A stretch of 48,829 bases of DNA from an uncultured Rhizobiaceae bacterium. GTDB taxonomy: Bacteria; Pseudomonadota; Alphaproteobacteria; Rhizobiales; Rhizobiaceae. The stretch is taken from contig CAMYMG010000088.1 in the NCBI GenBank assembly GCA_947259295.1, forward strand, positions 1 through 48,829, given 5' to 3'. Shown here piece by piece: positions 39,097 to 47,455 of this stretch. Under the pieces are notes generated by a model. That model had not been told where the DNA came from. It saw nothing but the letters and a program-made list of their open reading frames with translations, and did not search any database. Every line of letters starts with the position of its first letter. Position 1 is the stretch's first letter. The translations under genes and the position numbers were made by a program.

Positions 39097-41241
39097 CTAC
39101 AGGGCCGACAGGGTCTCGGGTTCGGGCGGCGCCTCGATTGGCGTGGCACTGCGGAAGGCATCGGCAATGCTGCGCAGCGTGCGAGTGGTGGCACTGGAGA
39201 GAACTGGCCGCTGCTCGAAATTACTCGGATCCTCGTCGGTTTTCTTCTTGGCAGCCTTGGCCGCTACCGCTTCGTCGACGAAGGGATTTTCGATGCCCGG
39301 AATCGGCTTGATGTCGACATTCTGGTGCGCGTAGCTCATCAGCCGATTCCAAACCATGGCCGGCAGCGAGCCGCCGGTCATGCGCCGCGTCGTGCTGAAA
39401 TCGTCGTTGCCGAGCCAGACGGCGGCGAGATAGTTGCCGGTGAAGCCGACATACCAGGCGTCGCGATAGGACTGCGTGGTGCCTGTCTTGCCGGCCGACC
39501 GTATATTGGGCAGGGCGGCGCGGCGGGCGGTGCCGTGTTCGGGAATCTGCACAAGGATGGAATTCATCGAGCGCAGCGCCTGGTCCGACAGCACGCGCTT
39601 CGGCTTGGGAGCATCGCGCTCGAAGTCGTAGAGCACGTCGCCGTTGCGGCTGAGGATCTGCGTCACGCCATGGCGCATGCCGGCAAATCCATTGTTCTGG
39701 AAGACGCTGTAGCCGGTCGCCTGGTCCATGACTGTCATGCCGGACGTGCCGAGCACCATCGTCTTGTGCGAGGAGATCACCGACTCTACGCCGAACGATT
39801 CGGCCATCGCCTTGATCGGCGGGATGGTCAGGACATCCTTGGCGAGCCGCACCGGCACGGTGTTGATCGACTTGACCAGCGCGGTGGTGAGGTCCATGCC
39901 GCCATTGTAGCTGCGTGCATAGTTCTTGGGCGACCAGCCGCCCCAGGAGATCGGGCCGTCGTCGATACGCGATTCCGGCGTGAAGCCGTTCTCCATTGCC
40001 GTTGCATAGACATAGGGCTTGAAGGACGAACCGGTCTGGCGCAGTGCGCGCGTGGCGCGGTTGAACTGGCTCTTGCCGTAGTCGGTGCCGCCGACGATGG
40101 CGCGCACCGCGCCGCCGGCTTCCATGACGACGATGGCGCCCTCGGTGACGCCGTATTCGACGCCGTGTTGGCGCAGATTGTATTCCAGCGATTCAGCGGT
40201 GGCGCGCTGGATATTCATGTCGATGGTGGTCTTGGCGATCATCGAGCGGACGCCGGAACGGGCAGTCAGCCGCTTGACTTCCTCGAAAGCCCAGTCGAGG
40301 AAATAATCCGGGCTCTTGCGGTCGTCGCGGTCGATGATGTTGGCGGGGTGAAGGCGGGCCGAGAGGACCTGGCCTTCGGTCATGAAACCGCCCTGGACCA
40401 TGTTTGTGAGCACGACATTGGCGCGTGCGCGGGCCGCCGGCAGATTGACGTGCGGCGCATACTTGGCGGGGGCCTTGAACAGCCCGGCAAGCATTGCTGC
40501 CTCGGGCAGGTTCAGGTCCTTGACCGACTTGCCGAAATAGAAGTCGGAGGCTGCCGTGATGCCGAAGGTGCCGCCGCCCATATAGGCGCGGTCGAGATAG
40601 AGCTGCAGGATCTCCTTCTTCGACAGGTTGCATTCCAGCCAGATGGCGAGGAACGCTTCCTTGACCTTGCGCTCGATGGTTCTCTCGTTGGTCAGGAACA
40701 GGTTCTTGGCGAGCTGCTGGGTGAGGCTCGAACCACCCTGGACCACCGAATTGGCGCGCAGGTTTTCGCCCATGGCGCGCATCAGGCCGAAGAAGTCGAT
40801 GCCGTAATGCTCGAAGAAGCGGCGGTCCTCGGTCGCGAGCACCGCCTTGATGAAATGATCGGGCATGTCGTCGACCGGCACGGATTCGCGCTGGATGATA
40901 CCCCGCTGGCCGATCTCGTTGCCCTGGCGGTCGAGGAAGGTGACGGCGAAATCGTCCTGGGCGCGCCAGTTTGTGGCCGTCTCCTCGAAGGCCGGCAGCG
41001 CCAGTGCCAGCATGATGATGGAGCCGACGACGCCGAGCGTGAAGCCTTCGCTTGCCAGTTCGAAGAATCCGCGCCGCCAGCCGTAGAAGCGGAAACGGCG
41101 CGAGAAGATGGTGAGCGTTTCCCAGAACTCGCTGGCCTTGAAGCCGGCCTCATAGAGGGTCGAATCGATCCAGGCGTCGATCGCGAGGAGCCTCGTGGCC
41201 TTCGGACGAGGGCGTTTGCGGAGTTCGTATGGGCTTACCAT
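39097..41241 (-). CDS. Bifunctional penicillin-binding protein 1A
   Basis: A 714-aa class A PBP that polymerises glycan strands and cross-links them. A transmembrane helix is at about residues 66-86. The glycosyltransferase (GT51) domain has catalytic Glu138 in ATEDRRFFEHYGID and GGSSLTQQLAKN. The transpeptidase has Ser405 in TGSSFKP (SxxK), a KSIN motif (about 457) and KTGTT (about 588). A C-terminal charged tail follows. Rhizobiales elongate by polar growth using PBP1A-type synthases. No ribosome-binding site is evident at 41241, so the start could be internal. Confidence 0.94.
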   Translation of the reverse strand: MVSPYELRKRPRPKATRLLAIDAWIDSTLYEAGFKASEFWETLTIFSRRFRFYGWRRGFFELASEGFTLGVVGSIIMLALALPAFEETATNWRAQDDFAVTFLDRQGNEIGQRGIIQRESVPVDDMPDHFIKAVLATEDRRFFEHYGIDFFGLMRAMGENLRANSVVQGGSSLTQQLAKNLFLTNERTIERKVKEAFLAIWLECNLSKKEILQLYLDRAYMGGGTFGITAASDFYFGKSVKDLNLPEAAMLAGLFKAPAKYAPHVNLPAARARANVVLTNMVQGGFMTEGQVLSARLHPANIIDRDDRKSPDYFLDWAFEEVKRLTARSGVRSMIAKTTIDMNIQRATAESLEYNLRQHGVEYGVTEGAIVVMEAGGAVRAIVGGTDYGKSQFNRATRALRQTGSSFKPYVYATAMENGFTPESRIDDGPISWGGWSPKNYARSYNGGMDLTTALVKSINTVPVRLAKDVLTIPPIKAMAESFGVESVISSHKTMVLGTSGMTVMDQATGYSVFQNNGFAGMRHGVTQILSRNGDVLYDFERDAPKPKRVLSDQALRSMNSILVQIPEHGTARRAALPNIRSAGKTGTTQSYRDAWYVGFTGNYLAAVWLGNDDFSTTRRMTGGSLPAMVWNRLMSYAHQNVDIKPIPGIENPFVDEAVAAKAAKKKTDEDPSNFEQRPVLSSATTRTLRSIADAFRSATPIEAPPEPETLSAL

Positions 41242-41455
41242 TCAGCAATGCGTCCGGTGCGGGGCTTGCTTTCGAAACTGACGATCCAAGCAGCTGTTCT
41301 CAGGCGTAAGATGCAAGCGCCTTGAAAGGGTCTTGTTCCTGATTTTTCGCTGCGCGACAAGGAAAATAGCGGGTTTTGTGCCGCTTGAACATAAAATTCA
41401 CATGGCTATTGCAATTTGGTGACGCTGCGGGAGATGCAGCGCCACGGGGAGCGAT

Positions 41456-42085
41456 TCAGGCCGCCGGGGCCTGCGCCGATTGCGGGAACGGCTCGCGCCA
41501 CGCCGGCAACGCCTCAAGCCGCGCGTGCCAGTCGCGGATCGACGGGAAGCCGTCGAGCGGCATCCCCGACTGCTCGGCGAAGGGCAGCGTGACGGCCACC
41601 GCGAAATCCGCGATCGTCAGGCGGTCGTCGAGCAGGAATTGCCGGCCGGAGAGGTGGTCGTCGAGGATTCTAGCCGAGGCCAGGAAGGGTGGGGTGGCCG
41701 CGGCGAGGGCTGCAGGGTCCGGGTCGCCGAGGCCGATCGCGGGCTTGATGATATGCTCGAAGTAGAAGGCGCCGGCATGCGGCTTGAAATGCTCGGAATC
41801 CCAGCTCAGCCACCGCAGGACATCGGACTGCGCCACGCCCTGCGGCCACAGATCGGAGCCGGCGAGCAATGCTAGGCGCATCATGATGGCATTCGATTCC
41901 CACAGGGACTTTCCACCCTCCGACAGGACGGGCACGCGCGCGCCGGGGTTGATGGCGAGAAAGGCGGGCGACCTGTGCTCGCCTGCCTTGAGGTCGACGG
42001 CGACGTACTCGACCGGCGAGTCGAGATAGCGCGCCACCGCGCAGACCTTGTAGGAGTGGAGGGTGGGGGCGTAGTAGAGCTTCAT
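41456..42085 (-). CDS. Glutathione S-transferase
   Basis: A 209-aa cytosolic GST. The N-terminal thioredoxin-like domain (MKLYYAPTLHSYKVCAVARY) has the SxxK/V active-site region around Ser11, followed by the cis-proline in RVPVLSEGG. The C-terminal helical domain contains LTIADFAVAV, the typical N-capping box. It overlaps the AHSA1 gene (ATGA) and is the last gene of an ArsR-controlled operon, so it probably detoxifies the compound sensed by that repressor. Confidence 0.9.
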   Translation of the reverse strand: MKLYYAPTLHSYKVCAVARYLDSPVEYVAVDLKAGEHRSPAFLAINPGARVPVLSEGGKSLWESNAIMMRLALLAGSDLWPQGVAQSDVLRWLSWDSEHFKPHAGAFYFEHIIKPAIGLGDPDPAALAAATPPFLASARILDDHLSGRQFLLDDRLTIADFAVAVTLPFAEQSGMPLDGFPSIRDWHARLEALPAWREPFPQSAQAPAA

Positions 42086-42570
42086 CGCCCCGCACTCCTT
42101 GCTCTGGCAGGCTGCCGGGCCTCGGCGAGGTAGCGGTCGAGGTCGGCGAAAGAACTGCTCCAGCCCCCCTCGTGCCCGTCGCGGGACGCCTTGCTGTCGA
42201 AGCCGGTCTGGCGAAACACCATCTTGGTCTTGCCGTCGAGCTCGGTGAACAGAACCGTGACCAATGTCTCAGGGCTGGTGCCGCCGTGGCCGTCCTCCCA
42301 TTCGTGGGTGAAGACCAGTTTCTCGGGCGGAACGACCTCGCGGTAGGTGCCGCGCAGCCAGTGCTCGGTGCCATTGGGTTCACGCAGGCAGACGCGGTAC
42401 TTTCCGCCGGGCGTGGCTGAGAAATAGTCCTGCGAGGAGGTGAAGCCCTCCGGGCCCGACCAGCGCGCGAGATGCTCGGGCTCCGTCCACGCCTCGAAGA
42501 CGAGGGTGCGCGGCGCATCGAAGACGCGGGTGATGGTGAGTTCGCTGGCGTCACTTGGCATTGTCGGCAT
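42082..42570 (-). CDS. SRPBCC/AHSA1-domain protein
   Basis: A 162-aa START-like protein. ITRVFDAPRTLVFEAWTEPE and the following W..PEGF, then VVPPEKLVFTHEWED, are the Aha1 C-terminal-like (AHSA1) fold, which has a hydrophobic ligand cavity. In bacteria these genes are typically paired with ArsR repressors, as here. The start overlaps the ArsR gene by 11-20 nt (ATG at 42570, alternative at 42561). Confidence 0.88.
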   Translation of the reverse strand: MPTMPSDASELTITRVFDAPRTLVFEAWTEPEHLARWSGPEGFTSSQDYFSATPGGKYRVCLREPNGTEHWLRGTYREVVPPEKLVFTHEWEDGHGGTSPETLVTVLFTELDGKTKMVFRQTGFDSKASRDGHEGGWSSSFADLDRYLAEARQPARARSAGR

Positions 42571-42889
42571 CCTTTTTCTGGATTTCTGCGAGGTATTGGT
42601 CGAGGCGGTCGAAGCTCGGCTCCCAGAACTTCCGGTATTGGTCGACCCAGTCCGAAACCTGCTTCAGCGGCGCGGTCTCGAGCCGGCGCGGCCTGAACTG
42701 CGCGTTCCTGGCCTGCGATATCAGCCCGGCCTTTTCGAGCACTTTGAGATGTTTCGAGATGGCCGGCTGGCTGAGCGCGAAGGGCGCCGCCAGATCGGTG
42801 ACGGAAGCCTCGCCTTCCGCCAGACGTGCGAGGATGGCGCGCCGGGTCGGGTCCGCGAGCGCCGAAAGGGTGGTGCTGATGGCATCCAT
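42551..42889 (-). CDS. ArsR-family repressor
   Basis: A 112-aa winged-helix regulator. The recognition region AAPFALSQPAISKHLKVLEKAG and the following wing are typical of the ArsR group paired with AHSA1 proteins; there are no cysteines in the metal-binding positions, so it probably senses an organic ligand. It is first in the arsR-AHSA1-GST operon, immediately downstream of a perfect inverted repeat that is probably its own operator. Confidence 0.92.
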   Translation of the reverse strand: MDAISTTLSALADPTRRAILARLAEGEASVTDLAAPFALSQPAISKHLKVLEKAGLISQARNAQFRPRRLETAPLKQVSDWVDQYRKFWEPSFDRLDQYLAEIQKKDADNAK

Positions 42890-42929
42890 TTATATATCCA
42901 ATCAGTTATATTACTATTTGGATATATAA
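42890..42929 (-). promoter_or_regulatory. Inverted-repeat operator of the ArsR gene
   Basis: TTATATATCCAA (42890-42901) and TTGGATATATAA (42918-42929) are perfect 12-bp inverted arms with a 16-nt spacer. They abut the arsR start codon and are strikingly AT-rich in GC-rich surroundings. The sequence is seen directly; binding by the adjacent ArsR protein is inferred. Confidence 0.75.
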
Positions 42930-42996
42930 TAGGCCGAGCGGGACGTCAAGAGACAGCTTTGGACTGTCTCGCACGCCATGCCGATGCTGACCCGGA

Positions 42997-43810
42997 TCAG
43001 GCCGCGGACGAGCGTTTCGGGGATCTGGGGGTGAGGCGGGGACGGGGGATCGTGTCTAAAATGTCCCGCTCGTGCCTGTGCGCGAAGGCCATGGCATCGT
43101 CGGGCGCTTGCGGACGTGCATAGGCGAAGCCCTGCACGTAGTCGCAGCCCATTTCCTTGAGCATGGCGATTTCCTCGTCGCGCTCGGCCCCCTCGGCGAG
43201 CACCGCCATGTTGAGGCCGCGCGCCAGCGCCACGATGCCGCGCAGCAGTTCGCGGGCATGCACCGATTGCGTGGCGCCATCGACGAAGATGCGGTCGATC
43301 TTCAGCTTGTTGAACGGCAACTGCTTCAGGTAGCCGAGCGACGAGTATCCGGTGCCGAAATCGTCGAGCGCGAGCGTTACGCCAAGGCCGCTCAGCCGTT
43401 CCAGAACCGACCGGACCTGGCCTTCCGTGTGGTCGGCGAGCAGACTTTCGGTCAGTTCGAGGCTGAGCAGTGAAGGATCGAGCCCGGTCTCCGCCAGCAC
43501 CGCTGCCACGTCGGCCGCGTAGTCGGAGCGCCAGATCTGCGCGGCCGAAACGTTGACGGCGACCTTGCGCGGCGCTTCGCCGGCATCCTGCCACGCCTTG
43601 GCGACAGGGACATCTTGTTGCGCGCGTCTTTGCTGAGTGCTGGGTGGAAGAATTCGTGGCGGGCGCGCCCGGATTCCTTGGCGTGGTAGAGCGCCAGGTC
43701 GGCGTTGCGCATCAGGTCGGTAAAGTCACGCCCGTCGGTGGGGATGACCGCGACGCCGATGCTGGTGCGCCAGGTGCTCTCGCGCCGCGCCACGCTATCG
43801 TGACGAGCCG
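42997..43810 (-). pseudogene. Remnant of a GGDEF-EAL cyclic-di-GMP gene
   Basis: Two pieces of one gene are visible on the minus strand. The 5' piece (about 43810-43611) encodes the end of a GGDEF domain (TSIGVAVIPTDGRDFTDLMR, NADLALYHAKESGRA). The 3' piece (43612-42997), in a different frame, encodes the second half of an EAL phosphodiesterase (VAVNVSAAQIW, LTLALDDFGTGYSSLGYL, NMAVLAEG). The first half of the EAL domain, including the EAL motif itself, is missing at the junction near 43610, and the GGDEF start is cut off near 43810. The protein could not be functional. The 170-aa frame at 42997-43509 is only the EAL tail. Confidence 0.85.
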
Positions 43811-43859
43811 CGATGGCACGGCGCTGCCCGGCGAATGTTTCCTGGCGCGGCTCGCCGGC

Positions 43860-44490
43860 GGCGACCGCCTCGCTGCTCGACGACGCGGTGGTCGATCTCG
43901 ACCAGTGGATCTCGAGCGAGGTGGAGGCGGCCTTTGCCGAACAGGAAGGCACCGCCTTCGTGACCGGCAACGGCACCAACAAGCCGAAGGGCTTTCTCGA
44001 CTACACAAAGGTTGCCGAGGCGAGCTGGGTTTGGGGCCAGATCGGCTATATCGCCACCGGCGTGTCGGGCGCCCTGCCGGCGAGCAATGCGTCGGACGTG
44101 CTGATCGACACGGTCTATGCGCTGAAGGCGGGCTACCGGCAGAACGCCACCTGGGTGATGAACCGCAAGGTCCAGGCCTCGATCCGCAAGCTGAAGGATG
44201 CCGACGGCAACTATCTGTGGCAGCCGCCGGCCGCTCCCGGCAGCCGTGCCATGCTGATGGGCTTTCCGCTCGTCGAGGCCGAGGACATGCCCAACGCCGC
44301 GGCCGACGCGACGCCGATTGCCTTGAGCGATTTCTCGCGCGGCTATCTGGTGGTCGACCGCACCGGGGTGCGCGTGCTGCGCGATCCCTACACGGCAAAG
44401 CCCTATGTGCTGTTCTACACGACCAAGCGCGTCGGCGGCGGGGTGCAGGACTTCGACGCGATCAAGCTCTTGAAATACGGCACCACCTGA
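43860..44490 (+). pseudogene. GTA-type HK97 major capsid protein, 5'-truncated (g5)
   Basis: The 3' part of an HK97-fold capsid gene, about 210 codons, from SLLDDAVVDLDQWISSEVEA to LLKYGTT. AEQEGTAFVTGNGTNKPKGF and ATWVMNRKVQASIRKL match the GTA/phage capsid family. The first 60% of the gene, with the delta and maturation regions, is gone; upstream bases belong to the GGDEF remnant. An ATG at 43813 opens the frame but precedes the region of similarity. The remaining coding part is otherwise clean. The upstream GTA genes (terminase, portal, protease) are absent. Confidence 0.87.
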
Positions 44491-44498
44491 GCCCTGCC

Positions 44499-44630
44499 GA
44501 AACTCTACTCCTGCGGCCATCTGGAGGCGTCTTCTGCGCTTCCGGTGCTCACGTACTGAAAAGTACGCTGCGCTCGTCGCCTACGGCGACCCCGAAGCTA
44601 CTCTCCAGCTGACTCGCAGGAGCGAGTTTC
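44499..44630. repeat. Long imperfect palindrome between capsid and connector genes
   Basis: A 132-bp near-palindrome fills part of the 325-bp gap between g5 and g6. Its ends are GAAACTC (44499-44505) and GAGTTTC (44624-44630), inner arms CTGGAG (44521-44526) and CTCCAG (44603-44608), and the apex CGTACT gaaa AGTACG (44552-44567). It looks like a rhizobial REP/MITE-like element. The remaining 185 bp of the gap show no gene. Confidence 0.75.
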
Positions 44631-44815
44631 GATCAGGCCTCACAATCGGACGTTTGCTTACGGTGTGGAGCGAGTTGTCGAGCCGATCTCGCGCAAGCGC
44701 CAGCCTTTCGCGAGTCGGGCCAGGCCGGGTTCACCCTTTCCCGGCCGGCCCGTCGCGCGGCCCGGTGTTCCTCCAGCCGGGGCCGCTTCCCCTTCTCATG
44801 CCCTCAAGGTGACGA

Positions 44816-45385
44816 ATGACATTGATCAGAACGGTGGCGCCGGCTGCCGAGCCGGTGACGCTTGCCGAGGTGAAGGCGCATCTCAGGCTCGCCCATGCCA
44901 GCGAGGACGAACTGCTCGGCGGTTTGATCCGCGCCGCGCGCGAGGATGTCGAGCGCGCGACGGGCATGGCGCTGATCGACCAGAGCTGGCGGCTGGCGCT
45001 CGATGCCTGGCCGAGCCAGGCCTGCGTGCCGATCGCCCGGCATCCGGTGCGCGAAATCCTGTCGGTGACCGTCTATGGATCGGAAGGCGAGGCCTCGCTG
45101 ATCGACCCGGCCGGCTACCAGCTCGACATGTTGTCGCGGCCGGCAAGGCTGCATTTCGAGACGCGGCCGGCGCCGCTGCGCGTGCTGAACGGCATCGAGA
45201 TCGATTTTTCCGCCGGTTTTGGCGAGGCAGGCACCGATGTTCCCGACCTGCTGAAGCGGGCGATCCTGGTGCTGGTCGCCCACTGGTACGAGTTCCGCGC
45301 CAGCTATGGCGCGGCCGACCAGCCGGTGTCCTATCCGCCGGCCTATGAGCGCATGATCGCGCACCACCGGCTGCGGAGGCTGTGA
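44816..45385 (+). CDS. GTA head-tail connector (g6, phiE125 gp8 family)
   Basis: A 189-aa protein of the head-tail connector/adaptor family that attaches to the portal. The N-terminal VTLAEVKAHLRLAHASEDEL and the following LIRAAREDVERATGMAL are the characteristic gp6/gp8-like pattern, and the C-terminal helices (LKRAILVLVAHWYEFRA) complete the fold. The length agrees with the Rhodobacter GTA g6 protein. The ATG at 44816 follows AAGGTG. This is one of the few intact frames in the cluster. It overlaps g7 by one base (TGATG). Confidence 0.87.
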   Translation: MTLIRTVAPAAEPVTLAEVKAHLRLAHASEDELLGGLIRAAREDVERATGMALIDQSWRLALDAWPSQACVPIARHPVREILSVTVYGSEGEASLIDPAGYQLDMLSRPARLHFETRPAPLRVLNGIEIDFSAGFGEAGTDVPDLLKRAILVLVAHWYEFRASYGAADQPVSYPPAYERMIAHHRLRRL

Positions 45386-45712
45386 TGCGCACGCTGTTCG
45401 TCGATCCCGGCGCGCTACGCAGCGAAATGGCGATCGAGGCGGCGACGCTGGCGCCGGACGGGCTCGGCGGCCATGTCGAAACGTGGGCGGAGGTGGCGAC
45501 CGTCTTCGCGCTGATCGAGCCTGTGTCGGCGAGTGCCGTCTTCGGTGCCGGCCAGACGCTCGAGACCGTGACGCACCGCATCACCATGCGATGGCGTGGC
45601 GAGCGGCATGCGCCTGACGCGGGCGGGTCGGATCTTCGCGATCGTGACGGTTCACGATCCCGACGAGAGCGGCCGCTTTCTTGTTTGCCGAGCCAGGGAG
45701 ACCAACGCATGA
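45385..45712 (+). pseudogene. GTA head-tail adaptor g7, frameshifted
   Basis: The frame from 45385 codes for MRTLFVDPGALRSEM and FGAGQTLETVTHRITMRW, the start of an SPP1-type head-tail adaptor. At about 45592-45601 the frame must be changed to continue into ASGMRLTRAGRIFAIVTVHD and ESGRFLVCRARE, the expected C-terminus, which ends at a TGA at 45710-45712. The simplest lesion is loss of a short stretch next to a GGCGT repeat, shifting the frame. The intact downstream ATGA overlap shows this was once a normal gene. Confidence 0.85.
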
Positions 45713-45903
45713 AACTGACCATGCAACTGACGCTCGACGGGCTGATCCGCGCGCTGCGCCTCAAGGCGCACGCTCTGGCGGAGGACATCGAGGCGGGCTA
45801 CGCTGATGCTTCTTACGGCGCCGAGGAATTCGCAGCGGATCCGATGCCGAGGGCACCGCATCCGCTGACCAGGGAGCAGGACGATGCCAGCGCCCGCCGC
45901 TGA
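45709..45903 (+). CDS. Small GTA-linked hypothetical protein, 64 aa
   Basis: A 64-aa helical protein (MKLTMQLTLDGLIRALRLKA, HALAEDIEAGYADASY). Its ATG overlaps the stop of the ancestral g7 frame as ATGA, and its end overlaps g8 by 20 nt, so it looks like a genuine member of the cluster rather than read-through. I do not recognise a family. In the present sequence it is also the tail of the frameshifted g7 frame. Confidence 0.55.
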   Translation: MKLTMQLTLDGLIRALRLKAHALAEDIEAGYADASYGAEEFAADPMPRAPHPLTREQDDASARR

Positions 45904-46288
45904 ACTGCAGAAGGCGGTGTTCGACGCGCTCGCCGCCGAGGCCGCGCTGACGGCGCTGGTCGGCCAGCGCATCCACGATCACGCCCCGGCCAATGTCGCC
46001 TTTCCCAACCTCACCTTCGGCCGCACCAGCCTTTACGACTGGAGCACCGGCACCGAGACGGGCACCGAGCAGCTCTTCACCCTGCATGTCTGGTCGAAGG
46101 CCAAGGGCAGGAAGGAGGTGCTGGAGATCATGGAGATCGCCCGCGCCAGGCTGGCCGACGCAGCCCTGGAGCTTGACGAGCATCATCTAGTCAACCTGCG
46201 GCTCGAGTTTTCCGAAGCCCGCTACGACGAGGATCTGTCGGTCTATCACGGCCTGCTGCGATTCCGTGCGGTGACGGAGCCGAAATAG
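45884..46288 (+). CDS. GTA tail terminator (g8, DUF3168)
   Basis: A 134-aa DUF3168 protein. The N-terminus ELQKAVFDALAAEAALTALV and the core NLTFGRTSLYDWSTGTETGT, LFTLHVWSKAKGRKEVLEIM are characteristic of this tail-completion family, which caps the tail tube. The length is normal and the frame is intact. It is followed by a 413-bp non-coding gap with a repeat, unusual for this tightly packed cluster. Confidence 0.88.
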   Translation: MPAPAAELQKAVFDALAAEAALTALVGQRIHDHAPANVAFPNLTFGRTSLYDWSTGTETGTEQLFTLHVWSKAKGRKEVLEIMEIARARLADAALELDEHHLVNLRLEFSEARYDEDLSVYHGLLRFRAVTEPK

Positions 46289-46401
46289 CGGGAAGCTGCT
46301 GCCGCGCGGAGGCCGCTTGTTGCCTAGAGATATGCGGGGCGCCCACAAGCTCCGTAGCTGGCGCGATCAACTTGCGGCATTATCGATTCCACAGACGCTG
46401 C

Positions 46402-46555
46402 GTCATCCCGGAACCGGAGCGAAGCGAAGGTATCCGGGACCCATTGAGCCGGCGCGGCCGGGGTGGCGGGTGGGTGCGAGGTCCGGGCCGTGCTCCATGT
46501 TAGGCGGCCAATGGGTCCCGGGTCTCCCTCGCTCCGCTCGGTCGCCCGGGATGAC
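46402..46555. repeat. RIME-like palindromic element between g8 and g9
   Basis: Arms of about 45 bp at 46402-46446 (GTCATCCCGG...GGGACCCATTG) and 46509-46555 (CAATGGGTCCC...CCGGGATGAC) are near-perfect inverted copies, with two short differences. The intervening 62 bp and the flanks up to g9 show no gene. The layout of GTCATCCCGG ends is that of RIME-type repeats in rhizobia and relatives. Its insertion separates g8 and g9, which are adjacent in intact GTAs. Confidence 0.8.
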
Positions 46556-46701
46556 GGCGGCTGGGGAAGGTCGCCTGGGACGACGAGGCTGGAGTAGCCC
46601 GCCCGAGGTGACAAGGCTTGCGACAAGTCGCCCCGGCATGACTGGTGCCGGAGCGTCGACGGTTCTTCGAACATTCTTCCACACACCAGGAGCTCAGGAA
46701 A

Positions 46702-47118
46702 ATGGTTGCACAGAAGGGCAAGGACCTTCTTCTCAAGATCGATCCCGACGGGCTCGGCACGTTCGTGACGGTGGCCGGGCTGCGCTCCAGGCGCATCGCC
46801 TTCAACAGCGAGACGGTCGACATCACCGATGCGGACTCGGCCGGGCGCTGGCGCGAATTGCTGGCCGGCAGCGGCGTGCAGCGCGCCGCGATCAGCGGCT
46901 CGGGCATCTTCAAGGACGCCCAGTCGGACGCGGCGATAAGAACGCGCTTCTTTGCCGGGGAGATCGTCGACTGGCAGCTCGCCGTGCCGGATTTCGGCAC
47001 CGTCTCGGGACCGTTCCAGATCACTTCGCTCGACTATACGGGCAGCCATGACGGCGAGGTGACCTTCGAGCTGGCGCTGGAATCGGCAGGTCCCATCGCC
47101 TTCGCGGTGGCGCCATGA
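46702..47118 (+). CDS. GTA major tail protein (g9, TP901-1 family)
   Basis: A 138-aa tail-tube protein of the TP901-1 family. AQKGKDLLLKIDPDG, GLRSRRIAFNSETVDITDAD and GSGIFKDAQSDAAIRTRF are typical, and the length matches GTA g9. The ATG at 46702 follows a purine-rich AGGAGCTCAGGAAA. It overlaps g10 by 4 nt (ATGA). The gene looks intact. Confidence 0.9.
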   Translation: MVAQKGKDLLLKIDPDGLGTFVTVAGLRSRRIAFNSETVDITDADSAGRWRELLAGSGVQRAAISGSGIFKDAQSDAAIRTRFFAGEIVDWQLAVPDFGTVSGPFQITSLDYTGSHDGEVTFELALESAGPIAFAVAP

Positions 47119-47455
47119 TCGCCAACCGGCGGCGCGGCGAGATTGCCGCAGAACTCGACGGCAAGCCCTACCGGCTCTGCCTGACGCTCGGCGCGCTGGC
47201 CGAGCTCGAAGCGGCCTATGCGGCGGACGATCTCGGCGCGCTGGTGGAGCGGTTTGCACGCGGAAAGCTGTCGGCGCTCGACATGATCCGGATCATCGGC
47301 GCAGGTCTGCGCGGCGCCGGCAACGCGGTCGCGGACGACGAGGTGGGCGCCATGCGGGCCGACGGTGGGTGGCCGGCTTTGCGGCGATCGTGAGCGAGTT
47401 GCTGACCACGACGTTCGGGGCCGAACGGCCAGGCGGAGAGCCGCCAAACCCCTGA
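47115..47455 (+). pseudogene. GTA gp10 family protein, frameshifted near its end
   Basis: The frame from 47115 gives MIANRRRGEIAAELDGKPYR, TLGALAELEAAYAADDLG and SALDMIRIIGAGLRGAGNAV, the GTA gp10 family. After ADGG the frame breaks: GACGGTGGGTGG (47361-47372) appears to have lost one G, and the other frame continues VAGFAAIVSELLTTTFGAE to a TGA at 47453-47455. As it stands the protein ends with a wrong tail at 47393. The single-base change in a G-run could also be a sequencing error. Confidence 0.8.

Noticed and set aside
38602..41325. A 907-codon plus-strand open frame.
   Set aside because: It is the antisense shadow of PBP1A and DUF1214, caused by GC-rich codon use; those genes have catalytic motifs and it has none.
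43644..44612. A 322-codon plus-strand frame over the GGDEF-capsid junction.
   Set aside because: It overlaps the capsid remnant in another frame and is Arg/Gly-rich low-complexity; no domain can be seen.
46317..47051. A 244-codon plus-strand frame across the RIME-like repeat and g9.
   Set aside because: The first half is the repeat and the second is g9 in a wrong frame; no homologous pattern.
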